The position numbers and the translations under genes were made by a program. This document shows, one piece after another, positions 33,727 through 41,883 of a stretch of DNA of 64,000 nt. The notes under the pieces were generated by a model. The model was not told where the DNA came from. It saw only the letters and a list, made by a program, of their open reading frames with translations, and made no database searches. The stretch lies in assembly GCA_024234575.1 (NCBI GenBank), contig JACKOB010000002.1:1612001-1676000 (forward strand), written 5' to 3'. Each line of letters begins with the position of its first letter. Within the stretch, counting starts at the first letter, position 1. Source of the DNA: Hahellaceae bacterium. GTDB taxonomy: Bacteria; Pseudomonadota; Gammaproteobacteria; Pseudomonadales; Oleiphilaceae.

Positions 33727-34899
33727 ATGTCGTCTATTGATCAAGACAAAAGCAGTCCGGTAGTTATTGTCGGAACAGGGCTGGCAGGGTATTCGTTAGC
33801 GAGAGAATTTAGAAAACTGGATAAGGATAGCCCGTTACTGTTGATAACGGCGGATGATGGCCACTCTTACTCGAAACCGATGCTGTCTACTGGCTTCACC
33901 AAGAAGAAAACAGCAGACCAGCTCTCAATGGCGGACCCCGGTAAAATGGCTGAGCAGCTGAACGCTGAAATTCGTACCTATACAACGGTGACAGGCATTG
34001 ATTCAGCGGGAAAAGCGCTTCTGATAGGTGATGAGCGCGTGGTCTACTCCCGTTTGGTGCTTGCCTGGGGAGCGGATGTGATTCAGCCTCCGGTAAAGGG
34101 GAATGCGCTGGAAAATGTGTTTTCTATCAACGACCTAACAGACTACCGCAAGTTTAGAGCAGCCCTGGAAGGGAGAAAGCGCATTCTTATCATGGGGGCC
34201 GGTTTGATTGGCTGTGAGTTTGCCAACGATTTACTGGCCGATGGTTATAGCGTGGATATTGTCGCGCCCAGCAGTAGTGTCATGCCGACATTGCTTCCAG
34301 AGCTTGCAGCTAACGCTGTTCAGCAGGCATTGCAGGAGAATGGCGTCAGGTTTCATCTCGAACAAACAGCAGATTCGATAGATCACGGGGACAATGGCTT
34401 GGCGGTGCAGCTTAGCGGTGGCGAAATCGTGCACACAGATATCGTTATTTCGGCTGTTGGCCTTCGCCCTCGAACGGCGATTGCAGCGCAGTCAGGATTA
34501 ACTGTGAATCGGGGCATCGTGGTTGATCGCTCGCTGCAAACTTCTGCAGCGGATGTCTACGCATTGGGTGACTGCGCAGAGGTGGATGGCCATGTCATGC
34601 TGTATGTGTTGCCGTTAATGGCTGGGGCGCGGGCATTGGCGAAAACGCTGGCGGGAACGCCTGCAGTGGTTAAGTATGAGGCGATGCCAGTCATGGTGAA
34701 AACACCCAGTTGCCCTGTATCAGTTGCGCTACCACCCAAAGATAGCGAAGGGGAGTGGAAAATAGATGTCGATGGCAATAATGTGAGGGCTGTTTACATT
34801 AACACTGATGGTAACCTTTTAGGTTTTGCGCTGACAGGAACCTATGTCGATGAAAAGCAGGTGTTGAGTAAGCAGCTGCCGCCGATTCATCACGAATAG
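33727..34899 (+). CDS. alkT: Rubredoxin-NAD(+) reductase
   Basis: 390-residue flavoprotein of the pyridine nucleotide-disulfide oxidoreductase fold that passes electrons from NADH to rubredoxin. N-terminal FAD Rossmann VIVGTGLAGYSLAREFRKLD (~12-31), central NAD-binding motif ILIMGAGLIGCEFANDLLADG (~150) and the FAD-closing VYALGDCAEVDG (~277). Rubredoxin is encoded just upstream, which supports the assignment over ferredoxin reductases. The symbol is used in the sense of rubredoxin reductase, not proof of alkane growth. It is convergent with the GGDEF-EAL gene. Confidence 0.9.
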   Translation: MSSIDQDKSSPVVIVGTGLAGYSLAREFRKLDKDSPLLLITADDGHSYSKPMLSTGFTKKKTADQLSMADPGKMAEQLNAEIRTYTTVTGIDSAGKALLIGDERVVYSRLVLAWGADVIQPPVKGNALENVFSINDLTDYRKFRAALEGRKRILIMGAGLIGCEFANDLLADGYSVDIVAPSSSVMPTLLPELAANAVQQALQENGVRFHLEQTADSIDHGDNGLAVQLSGGEIVHTDIVISAVGLRPRTAIAAQSGLTVNRGIVVDRSLQTSAADVYALGDCAEVDGHVMLYVLPLMAGARALAKTLAGTPAVVKYEAMPVMVKTPSCPVSVALPPKDSEGEWKIDVDGNNVRAVYINTDGNLLGFALTGTYVDEKQVLSKQLPPIHHE

Positions 34900-34926
34900 C
34901 TTACGGCTTTGTAAGTCGAATTTTCT

Positions 34927-37362
34927 CTACTGCGGCAGATGCCAGACTTTCGAAAGATCAATTTCGGCCGCGGGTAGTGGGGTTGAGAAAAAATATCCCT
35001 GGGCGTAGTCGGCATTGCACTTTTTCACCAGTTGTAATTGTGACTCGTACTCGATACCTTCCAGAACAACGGCAAGTTGTAAATCTTTGGCGAGGCGAGT
35101 CGTTGTTTGTATGATCATGAGGCTACGATTGTCCTCGGTCATTTCTCTCACGAGTGAGCGGTCAATCTTAATTGTGTTGATAGGAAATTTTTTAAGGAAA
35201 GAGAGAGAAGCGAAACCGCTTCCAAAGTCATCAAGAGAAATAGATACACCCGCCTCTCGAATAGCATTTAGCACCTCACTGCTGGCAGCCTGATCTTTGG
35301 TTAATAAATCTTCTTTGACTTCCACTTCAAGAAATTGGCAAAGGATGCCGTGTTTTTTTGTGGCCTGCTGGATAGCCTCAACTGGATTTCCTTTTGCCAG
35401 CTGTTTTGGTGAAAGATTAATAGACAAAGATATGTCGGAAAATCCATCAGCGTGCCATTTGGCGAGTTGTTCACAGGCCACATCGAAAGCGAGGTTACCC
35501 AGCTGAATGATTTGCCCCGACTCTTCGGCTACTGGAATAAACTGTGCAGGCAGAATAACGCCACGCTCTGGGTGATTCCACCGCAATAGTACTTCCAGTT
35601 TGGTAATCTTGCCTGTAGGCATATAGATAATCGGCTGGTAATACAGTTCTAGCTGACCCTCCTCTATGGCTATGCGTAGATCATTTTCAGTTTGTAGCCG
35701 TTTAGAGGCAGATGCGTTCAATGCCTGAGTAAAAAACTGGAAGTTATTTTTGCCCTTTTTCTTGGCTTCAAACATTGCCAGATCAGCGTTTTTGATCAGC
35801 TCTTCTGGCTCGACGCCATCTACCGGATAGAGTGAAATGCCAACACTGGCCCCTAACTTTATTTTTGACTGGTTAATACTAAAAGGGTTAGAAAGTTCAT
35901 CGACGATTCTTTGTGCAATAAGTGATGCCTGGTAGGCCTGGAATAAGTCGGTGAGTAAAATGGAAAACTCGTCACCACCATTCCTGATAATCATGTCTTG
36001 CGCATAAAGCGGTGACACGTCGTTCAGCGCGTCGGTTAAATCTATATGCTTAAGGCAGTTACGTAGCCGGCCAGCTACTTCTTTGAGGACATCGTCTCCC
36101 GCCGTATGCCCGTGCACATCGTTGACGAGCTTGAAATTGTCGAGGTCGATGACCAACACTGCCAATGCCCGGTGGCTGATTTGGCTGTGTTGGATACCTA
36201 TTTGCAGAGATTTTTCAAAGGTAATTTTGTTCGGGAGGTTGGTTAAGGGGTCGTAATAGGCCAGTTTATTCACGGCTTCCTGGCTTTCGACAAGTGATGT
36301 CGTCATTTCTGCAAAGGCGGCGGAAAGCTCGTCAATTTCATCACTACTGCTATCAATTTTCAGTACTGCGTTTGGTTCTCGACTGATTTTTCCGTCACGA
36401 GCATCTTTGATACGGCCCTTAAGTGCGTTAAGAGGGCCTATCAGGGTTGTTGATGTGAAATGCAAGCAAATTAAAGTGGCTACAGTGGCGACAAAAAGAA
36501 GAAACCAATAAGAATAATTAAGGAGGTTGCTCGCTAGAAGTGCCCGCGCATTTTCTTCGGTTATGGCAACGACATATAAATTGTTATGTAGTCTGATAAA
36601 GCCGGCTTCGTAATCTTTTTCATTAATGGTGTATTTGCGCACTGAGCGCTGGCGGTCGCCTATGGTGTGTTTGAGGGCGGTCTTATCGGTAAGATTCGGT
36701 TGGTATAGTTCGCCATAGTAGTGTGTACCCTCTGCGTCGGTAAATAAAAGGTCACCAATGCTATTATTCTTATGGTTCTGACTGATTTGCGCGAGCTTAT
36801 CCAGGTGCACACCGACGATAAGATAGCCTCGCACCCAGCGCGCGGCGCTTGCATCCTGTATGCGTTGGGCTTTGATTTTTCGTGTAAGCACATAGCGGCT
36901 GCTCTTTGCGTGATCCTGATGTTCGACGCGCGTATAAAGTACAGAGTCGGCCTCGTTGGCAAGGTTGGCATAGCTTGCATAATCCAGCGGCTGATGTCCC
37001 GACCTCACGTATTGTTCTATGACAGAACCAGACTCGTCGACCAAAGCCATGGAAAAAATGTCATCGCTTAAACCAACGATGGATTTAAAGTAGGCATGAG
37101 TGGCCGCGCTGTCCTCGCTGCTGCCAGTAGCAAGAAGATCGACTAATGGGGCGCTGATGGATGCTATTTCGACAATGGTGGCAGCGGCCTGGAAGCGGCT
37201 CTTTACATCCAGCTCCGCCTGATCGAGCGCCGACTGCAACTGTGTGATGAGCGCTTTTTGTGAATGTCCGATGATGTAGGTGTAGCAAAACACCATGTAA
37301 ATCATCAGCGGAAGTATCGCCAGCGGCAGCAACAATAACAGAGTTTTTCGCTTCAATTTCAT
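34927..37362 (-). CDS. Membrane GGDEF-EAL protein with periplasmic sensor and HAMP
   Basis: 811 residues. TM1 (~7-28), a ~250-residue periplasmic domain of dCache type, TM2 (~283-305), HAMP (~306-358), GGDEF domain (~370-545) and EAL domain (~555-805). The GGDEF motif is intact (IRNGGDEFSILL, ~462), preceded by DLDNFKLVNDVHGH. The EAL signature reads EVL (KLEVLLRW, ~587), but the catalytic loop residues are present (SLDDFGSGFASL, EGIEYESQ). So both c-di-GMP synthesis and breakdown are possible. It is likely a ligand-gated switch. Regulator of the divergent DksA-like gene is not implied. Confidence 0.9.
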   Translation of the reverse strand: MKLKRKTLLLLLPLAILPLMIYMVFCYTYIIGHSQKALITQLQSALDQAELDVKSRFQAAATIVEIASISAPLVDLLATGSSEDSAATHAYFKSIVGLSDDIFSMALVDESGSVIEQYVRSGHQPLDYASYANLANEADSVLYTRVEHQDHAKSSRYVLTRKIKAQRIQDASAARWVRGYLIVGVHLDKLAQISQNHKNNSIGDLLFTDAEGTHYYGELYQPNLTDKTALKHTIGDRQRSVRKYTINEKDYEAGFIRLHNNLYVVAITEENARALLASNLLNYSYWFLLFVATVATLICLHFTSTTLIGPLNALKGRIKDARDGKISREPNAVLKIDSSSDEIDELSAAFAEMTTSLVESQEAVNKLAYYDPLTNLPNKITFEKSLQIGIQHSQISHRALAVLVIDLDNFKLVNDVHGHTAGDDVLKEVAGRLRNCLKHIDLTDALNDVSPLYAQDMIIRNGGDEFSILLTDLFQAYQASLIAQRIVDELSNPFSINQSKIKLGASVGISLYPVDGVEPEELIKNADLAMFEAKKKGKNNFQFFTQALNASASKRLQTENDLRIAIEEGQLELYYQPIIYMPTGKITKLEVLLRWNHPERGVILPAQFIPVAEESGQIIQLGNLAFDVACEQLAKWHADGFSDISLSINLSPKQLAKGNPVEAIQQATKKHGILCQFLEVEVKEDLLTKDQAASSEVLNAIREAGVSISLDDFGSGFASLSFLKKFPINTIKIDRSLVREMTEDNRSLMIIQTTTRLAKDLQLAVVLEGIEYESQLQLVKKCNADYAQGYFFSTPLPAAEIDLSKVWHLPQ

Positions 37363-37679
37363 TATTAGTATTTTCCGAAATTTTGGCTGCCGAGGTAGTG
37401 TGGCTGTTAGTCCAAATGAGCAGGTATTAAGTCACATTTGGAAGAACTAATGCCGGATGCTCTCCTGGCTACTGATGTTTCCAGCGTTGGATAATCTATT
37501 AGCACTTTGAAAGAAATACTGATCCTGATCATGTTCCGGTTGTCCTAAGGCGCTAGGATAGAGAAGGATTTATTGTTTCTTTTATTCAGACTAGCACAAA
37601 ATATAAACTATGATTTTCTTTTGCCTGTACAGAGATCGAAGGCAGGTAATAATCTTCACAAAACTGTTGGAGCATAATC
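37363..37679. other. Divergent intergenic region with an 8-base dyad
   Basis: 317 bases between the GGDEF-EAL gene and the DksA-like gene, holding both promoters. TCCAAATG (37411-37418) and CATTTGGA (37435-37442) form a perfect 8-base inverted repeat with 16 bases between, about 50 bases before the leftward gene. No riboswitch or tRNA was recognised. Confidence 0.55.
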
Positions 37680-38021
37680 GTGAGAGACTTTAGCGGTATT
37701 AAAGAGCAATTGCTGACTATTCGCGCAGAAATGGAAACGCGTTTGGGTGGTATTAAAAAGGATATGGCCAGCCCGCTGGACCATGACTTTGCTGAGCAGG
37801 CGGTTGAGCTTGAAAATGGCGAAGTGCTAGATGCGCTGGGTGCAGAGGCATTGGCGGAGATACGGAAGATAAACAGTGCACTGGTCCGGCTGGAAGATGG
37901 TGAATATGGCGCTTGCGTTGACTGCTCTGTCGAGATTCCGATGGCAAGGTTAGTCGCACGCCCTTACTCGTCTCGATGCATTGGCTGTGCCGAGAAGCAA
38001 GAAGCAGTGAAAAGGCGATAA
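37680..38021 (+). CDS. DksA/TraR-type C4 zinc-finger protein
   Basis: 113 residues from a GTG start. A C-terminal zinc finger CVDC...CIGC (Cys79, Cys82, Cys100, Cys103) follows an N-terminal coiled coil (IKEQLLTIRAEMETRL), the DksA/TraR arrangement for entering the RNA polymerase secondary channel. It is shorter than DksA (151) and longer than TraR (73). The Asp pair at the DksA coiled-coil tip is not clearly conserved (ALGAEALAEI), so full DksA function is uncertain. Transcribed toward the crotonase gene, 42 bases away. Confidence 0.85.
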   Translation: MRDFSGIKEQLLTIRAEMETRLGGIKKDMASPLDHDFAEQAVELENGEVLDALGAEALAEIRKINSALVRLEDGEYGACVDCSVEIPMARLVARPYSSRCIGCAEKQEAVKRR

Positions 38022-38063
38022 CGGAGCTTGTCCATCATTCATTAACCAGCAAGGGCTTTTACT

Positions 38064-38915
38064 GTGGGTGACAACACGATAATAAGCGGGGCACCGCAGA
38101 CAGAGAAATCTGTCGGCGCGTCCCTGGTTCTCATAGAGAAAAACGGTGCGATTGGGCAAATTACCTTAAATCAGCCGCAGACGCGTAACGCAATTTCAGA
38201 ACTGGCAATGGTAGAAGCCTTAACATCTGCGTTACGAATGCTTGATGCTGATTCAGCGCTACGTGTTTTGATAATAACCGGCGCCGGGCTGGCATTTTGT
38301 TCTGGGGGCAATGTTAAGCATATGGCAAACCGGGTAGATATGTTTGCAGGCGATGCGGCGCAGCTGTACGAGAACTACCGCAAAGGTATCCAGCAGATTC
38401 CTCTGACGATGCAGGCAATCGAAATTCCTGTCATTGCGGCAGTGAATGGCGCCGCTTATGGGGCGGGTTGTGATTTGGCGATGATGTCTGATCTTCGTCT
38501 GGCGGCGCGATCTGCAACTTTTGCAGAAAACTTTGTCAAGGTAGGTATTATTCCCGGTGATGGCGGTGCCTGGTTTTTACCAAGAGTTATCGGTTGGGCG
38601 AGGGCATCTGAACTGGCGCTAACCGGTGAGCCGATCACTGCAGAAAAAGCGCTGGACTGGGGGATGGTCTCTGCGGTACACGATGACGAGAGCCTGATTG
38701 CCGAGGCTTGGAAGCTTGCCGAGCGTGTTGCTGTAAATCCAAGGCAGGCATTGCGCGCAACAAAAAAACTGTTGCGCGAAGGGATGTTGAGCGATCTAAA
38801 CAGTCATCTCGATAAATGCGCTTTGATACAGGCTCAGGCGCACCACTCAGCAGATCATGCGGAGGCTGTGCGAGCGATATTAGAGAAAAGGGCTCCTGAT
38901 TTTAAAAATAGCTAA
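38064..38915 (+). CDS. Crotonase-superfamily enoyl-CoA hydratase/isomerase
   Basis: 283 residues from a GTG. Oxyanion-hole motifs TGAGLAFCSGGNVKHM (~73) and AAVNGAAYGAGCDLAMMSD (~130) are intact. In the active-site segment (VKVGIIPGDGGAWFLPRVIG) the position of the first catalytic Glu of mitochondrial enoyl-CoA hydratase is not acidic, while the second Glu is kept (ASELALTGE). With one acid and a GDGG loop, it may be an isomerase or a specialised hydratase in fatty-acid breakdown. Its partner TesB-like thioesterase is nearby at 39951. Confidence 0.88.
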   Translation: MGDNTIISGAPQTEKSVGASLVLIEKNGAIGQITLNQPQTRNAISELAMVEALTSALRMLDADSALRVLIITGAGLAFCSGGNVKHMANRVDMFAGDAAQLYENYRKGIQQIPLTMQAIEIPVIAAVNGAAYGAGCDLAMMSDLRLAARSATFAENFVKVGIIPGDGGAWFLPRVIGWARASELALTGEPITAEKALDWGMVSAVHDDESLIAEAWKLAERVAVNPRQALRATKKLLREGMLSDLNSHLDKCALIQAQAHHSADHAEAVRAILEKRAPDFKNS

Positions 38916-38955
38916 TGCAGAAAGCGCTGGCCTAGCTGGTGAAGGATACAGAAGT

Positions 38956-39177
38956 TTATTGGTCGGTCATTTTTTGCAGGCAACTCGCACAAAAACAGCG
39001 GCCGGGATCTGATTCTTTGGGGATTTTCTTGGAGCTTGATAGCGCTATTGAAAAGCACCAACAGGTGCTACCTGTCTGTGATGGTTGTGCACACAGGTTA
39101 GGTTGGTTGCACCCAGGGCAGGTGTTTGCGAGAGAAGGTTTATCTGCGCTAGCAGGTTGGTGCCCGTCAGGGGTCAA
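38956..39177 (-). CDS. Cysteine-rich CWC protein
   Basis: 73 residues with eight cysteines in the cysteine-rich CWC family arrangement: CPGC, C, CWC, CFC and C near the C-terminus (residues 20, 23, 29, 39, 41, 61, 63, 66). These probably bind zinc. The start codon is TTG, whose last base overlaps the stop of the upstream secreted-protein gene (TTGA), so translation is probably coupled. Function unknown. The opposite strand has an open frame here that lacks family features and is rejected. Confidence 0.75.
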   Translation of the reverse strand: MTPDGHQPASADKPSLANTCPGCNQPNLCAQPSQTGSTCWCFSIALSSSKKIPKESDPGRCFCASCLQKMTDQ

Positions 39178-39662
39178 AAGGTGTATTCTGCTTGCAGGTT
39201 AATCTGGTAGTAAGATATGCCCATTTTTTCCAGGGCTTTATCGATTGATGCGTCATAATCCTTGGGCTCATTCTTGGCATCTGCCCACTGAACCGCTTCG
39301 CGATCATCTTTAAACACCATAGACTCAGACAGTGCCAGGGCGGGCGTTAGCTTCCAGCCGCGTTCTTTTTTGCCGCTATCGCTAAAGTCGAGACGAATTG
39401 CATTGGACGTTTGCAGGTATTCGTCATCTGCCTTTTCTTCTTTTTGGGGGGTGTTTGAAAAGAATGTCAGTACGTGTTCGGTCGTATCATCAATAAGGGT
39501 CAGCGCTTTTTGCGAGGCGACATAGATAATTTGTGTGCCCGAGTCTTCTTCCGGGTTATAGGAGAAGTCGAGAGCAAAAGCTGCGTTGACAAAAAACATT
39601 CCCAACGGGAGTGCTAAGAATCGACTACATTTTGAAGTGTTTGTTTTCTTATTTGCAGACAT
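39174..39662 (-). CDS. Hypothetical secreted protein
   Basis: 162 residues. Signal peptide (FLALPLGMFFVNAAFA, cleavage near 30), then a soluble acidic, β-rich region ending QINLQAEYTF, a C-terminal pattern of alternating residues with a final Phe reminiscent of outer-membrane proteins, though too short for a barrel. I do not recognise the family. Translationally coupled to the CWC gene. It is transcribed leftward, diverging from tesB over 288 bases. Confidence 0.65.
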   Translation of the reverse strand: MSANKKTNTSKCSRFLALPLGMFFVNAAFALDFSYNPEEDSGTQIIYVASQKALTLIDDTTEHVLTFFSNTPQKEEKADDEYLQTSNAIRLDFSDSGKKERGWKLTPALALSESMVFKDDREAVQWADAKNEPKDYDASIDKALEKMGISYYQINLQAEYTF

Positions 39663-39838
39663 TCAAAAGTTCGTTTAGTTCGTCATTGTTTATTGCCGTC
39701 AAATAGTTACCCGTTCTCATGCAGGTAGCATCAGCAACTCAGATGTCATAAATACCGGGTCATTTTATCCTTTTTGGCCATTGAGAAAAACCCGGTTCTG
39801 TTTTAAAAAGGTAAGCAATTGTGTCATCTTGCAACGAA

Positions 39839-39897
39839 TGTCACATAACCTATTAATGTAAGTTGGCAGAAGTGTCGCTTAACCTATTGATTTTAAG
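39839..39897. repeat. Direct repeats upstream of tesB
   Basis: TGTCACATAACCTATTAAT (39839) and TGTCGCTTAACCTATTGAT (39873) match at 16 of 19 positions, 34 bases apart. A further TGTC lies 17 bases before the first (39822), half that period. They end 54 bases before the tesB ATG and could be an operator array. Confidence 0.5.
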
Positions 39898-39950
39898 CGT
39901 AGCACCCTTTGTGCAATTTGCCACATAAAAAGCCTGTTCAGGAGAAAACT

Positions 39951-40814
39951 ATGACAGATGTACTTCACAAGCTCATTGGCCTGCTTGATATTGAACCGAT
40001 CGCACAGGACCAGTTTTTAGGCGAAAGTGAAGATCTTGGATTTCGTAATGTATTTGGTGGGCAGGTGCTTGGTCAGGCGATGATGGCAGCCTGTAAAACA
40101 GTTGAGGATAGGTTGCCGCATTCAATGCATGGTTACTTCTTGCGAGCTGGTGATCCCGCTGAAAAAATTCAATATAAAGTAGACCGTATCCGTGATGGTT
40201 CAAGTTTTGCTACACGCAGGGTACTGGCTATTCAGCATGGAAAAGAAATATTTACGCTTACCGCATCGTTTCAACAAGACGAGGTGGGCTTTGAGCATCA
40301 ATTTTCCATGCCGACTGCCGCATCCCCCGAGGGGCTGATGTCAGAAGTAGAAATGCGACGCAAAATTGTCGATTTTATTCCTGAGAAACTGCGAGAGCAG
40401 GCCACCTGTGACCGGCCTATCGAGATCAGGCCTGTGGCACCGTTAAATTATTTTCGGCCAGAAAAGCGTGAGCCCTACAAACAAAACTGGTTTAAGGCGA
40501 TATCCGCTGTGGGCGATAACCAGGTGCTGCATCGCTGCTTGCTTGCTTATGCTTCAGACTTCGGTTTATTAGGGACAGGGCTACTGCCCCATGGCGTTAC
40601 CTATTACAGTAAAGGCATGCAGGTAGCATCGTTGGATCATGCCATCTGGTTTCATCGTGATTTCCGCATTGATGATTGGTTGCTCTATGATATGGATAGC
40701 CCCAGCGCTTCTCAGGGGCGTGGTTTTAACCGTGGTAATATCTATAATACTGACGGGGTGTTGGTGGCCTCTGTCTGTCAGGAAGCACTGATTCGACGTC
40801 ATCCCAAAAAATAG
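39951..40814 (+). CDS. tesB: Acyl-CoA thioesterase II
   Basis: 287 residues, the TesB length, with two hotdog domains. AGGAG shortly before the ATG at 39951 fixes the start over an upstream in-frame ATG. Conserved features: FRNVFGGQVLGQAMMAA, MHGYFLRAGDP, and the catalytic residues in YASDFGLLGT, DSPSASQGRG and VCQEALIR (Asp, Ser/Thr, Gln). It hydrolyses medium- to long-chain acyl-CoA. It is followed after 8 bases by a metallo-β-lactamase-fold gene, probably co-transcribed. Confidence 0.93.
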   Translation: MTDVLHKLIGLLDIEPIAQDQFLGESEDLGFRNVFGGQVLGQAMMAACKTVEDRLPHSMHGYFLRAGDPAEKIQYKVDRIRDGSSFATRRVLAIQHGKEIFTLTASFQQDEVGFEHQFSMPTAASPEGLMSEVEMRRKIVDFIPEKLREQATCDRPIEIRPVAPLNYFRPEKREPYKQNWFKAISAVGDNQVLHRCLLAYASDFGLLGTGLLPHGVTYYSKGMQVASLDHAIWFHRDFRIDDWLLYDMDSPSASQGRGFNRGNIYNTDGVLVASVCQEALIRRHPKK

Positions 40815-40822
40815 GAAATACT

Positions 40823-41866
40823 ATGTACCCCGTTGCAGATCATCCCCAGAGCCCCTATCTGGCAAAACAGCATCATGGTAGTCGCAGCTTCAAAAACCCT
40901 GCCGGCAGTGCGCACTTAAAAGATGGGCGTCATAGCGCGGCAATGTTGTCGCTGATGGCAGAGCTGGCGGTATCTGGCAATCGTCCCTTTTCTTATCCGG
41001 AAAATCACGTGTTAAGCCGGAGAAGTGCCTTGGACTCACTTCGAGATGGATATCTGGAGGATGCGATTTCCTGGTTGGGGCAGGCATGTTTTTTCATGAA
41101 GGTAGGCAATGTTTCTGTACTGACCGATCCATTTTTATCGCTCCGCGCCTCGCCTTTACCTTTTAGCGGCCCCAAAAGACTGGTGCCTGCACCTCTGCAA
41201 ATTGGCGACTTACCCACCCTTGATGTGATGGTAATTTCCCATAATCATTACGATCATCTGGATAAAAAAACGTTATCCAACTGGCACAACAAAACGACAC
41301 CAGTTATCACCACAATTGGCACAGGGGATGTCATCAGAAGGCTTGGTTACAATCAGGTGATAGAGCTGGATTGGTATCAGAGTGTTGAAGTGAAAGGCGC
41401 TGTATTTACTTGTTTGCCTGCGTATCATTTCTCGGGTCGCTCTTTGACTGATTCAAACCGGGCGCTTTGGGGTAGTTTTCATATACAGTGCAAAGACCGG
41501 TCGGTTTTCTTTGCGGGAGATACCGGCTACGGTAGCGAGTTTACACGTATTGGTGAAATTATGGGCCCTGTTGACCTGGCGTTAGTTCCCATCGGCGCCT
41601 ATGCCCCTCGAGATATAATGGCTAAGGTGCATGCCAGTCCGGAAGAGGGGGTTGCTATCGGCCGTGACGTCGGTGCAGGTATGCTGATACCTATGCACTG
41701 GGGCACTATTCGTTTAACCAATGAGCCGATGATGGAGCCAAAACACCGCTTTGAAGCCGCGATTCAGCAACAGAGCGGCGCGAACAAGACGCCAGGGCAA
41801 GTTTTTTCGATAGGCGAGACCCGCAGATTTAGTGAGCTGGGAAGTCATCGTTTAACGATAGACTGA
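40823..41866 (+). CDS. Metallo-β-lactamase-fold hydrolase, NAPE-PLD/UlaG-like
   Basis: 347 residues. The metal-binding HxHxDH motif is SHNHYDHLD (~138-146). Further ligands fit FTCLPAYHFSGRSL, FFAGDTGYG and IPMHWGTIRL. LEDAISWLGQACFFMKVGNVSVLTDPFLS resembles the NAPE-PLD/YcjY-type lipid-hydrolase and UlaG families. NAPE-PLD cleaves N-acyl-phosphatidylethanolamine, and coupling to TesB makes a lipid substrate plausible (inference). Convergent with the M50 protease gene (17-base gap). Confidence 0.85.
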   Translation: MYPVADHPQSPYLAKQHHGSRSFKNPAGSAHLKDGRHSAAMLSLMAELAVSGNRPFSYPENHVLSRRSALDSLRDGYLEDAISWLGQACFFMKVGNVSVLTDPFLSLRASPLPFSGPKRLVPAPLQIGDLPTLDVMVISHNHYDHLDKKTLSNWHNKTTPVITTIGTGDVIRRLGYNQVIELDWYQSVEVKGAVFTCLPAYHFSGRSLTDSNRALWGSFHIQCKDRSVFFAGDTGYGSEFTRIGEIMGPVDLALVPIGAYAPRDIMAKVHASPEEGVAIGRDVGAGMLIPMHWGTIRLTNEPMMEPKHRFEAAIQQQSGANKTPGQVFSIGETRRFSELGSHRLTID

Positions 41867-41883
41867 TGGTGTTATCAGCCCGC

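Noticed and set aside
37363..37679. c-di-GMP riboswitch in front of the DksA-like gene
   Set aside because: The conserved GEMM-type core was not seen; only a short dyad was found.
38939..39202. 87-residue plus-strand frame over the CWC gene
   Set aside because: The opposite strand holds the CWC cysteine pattern; this frame lacks family features.
39820..39846. Pho box upstream of tesB
   Set aside because: TGTCAT and TGTCAC are present but 17 bases apart, not the required 11-base period.
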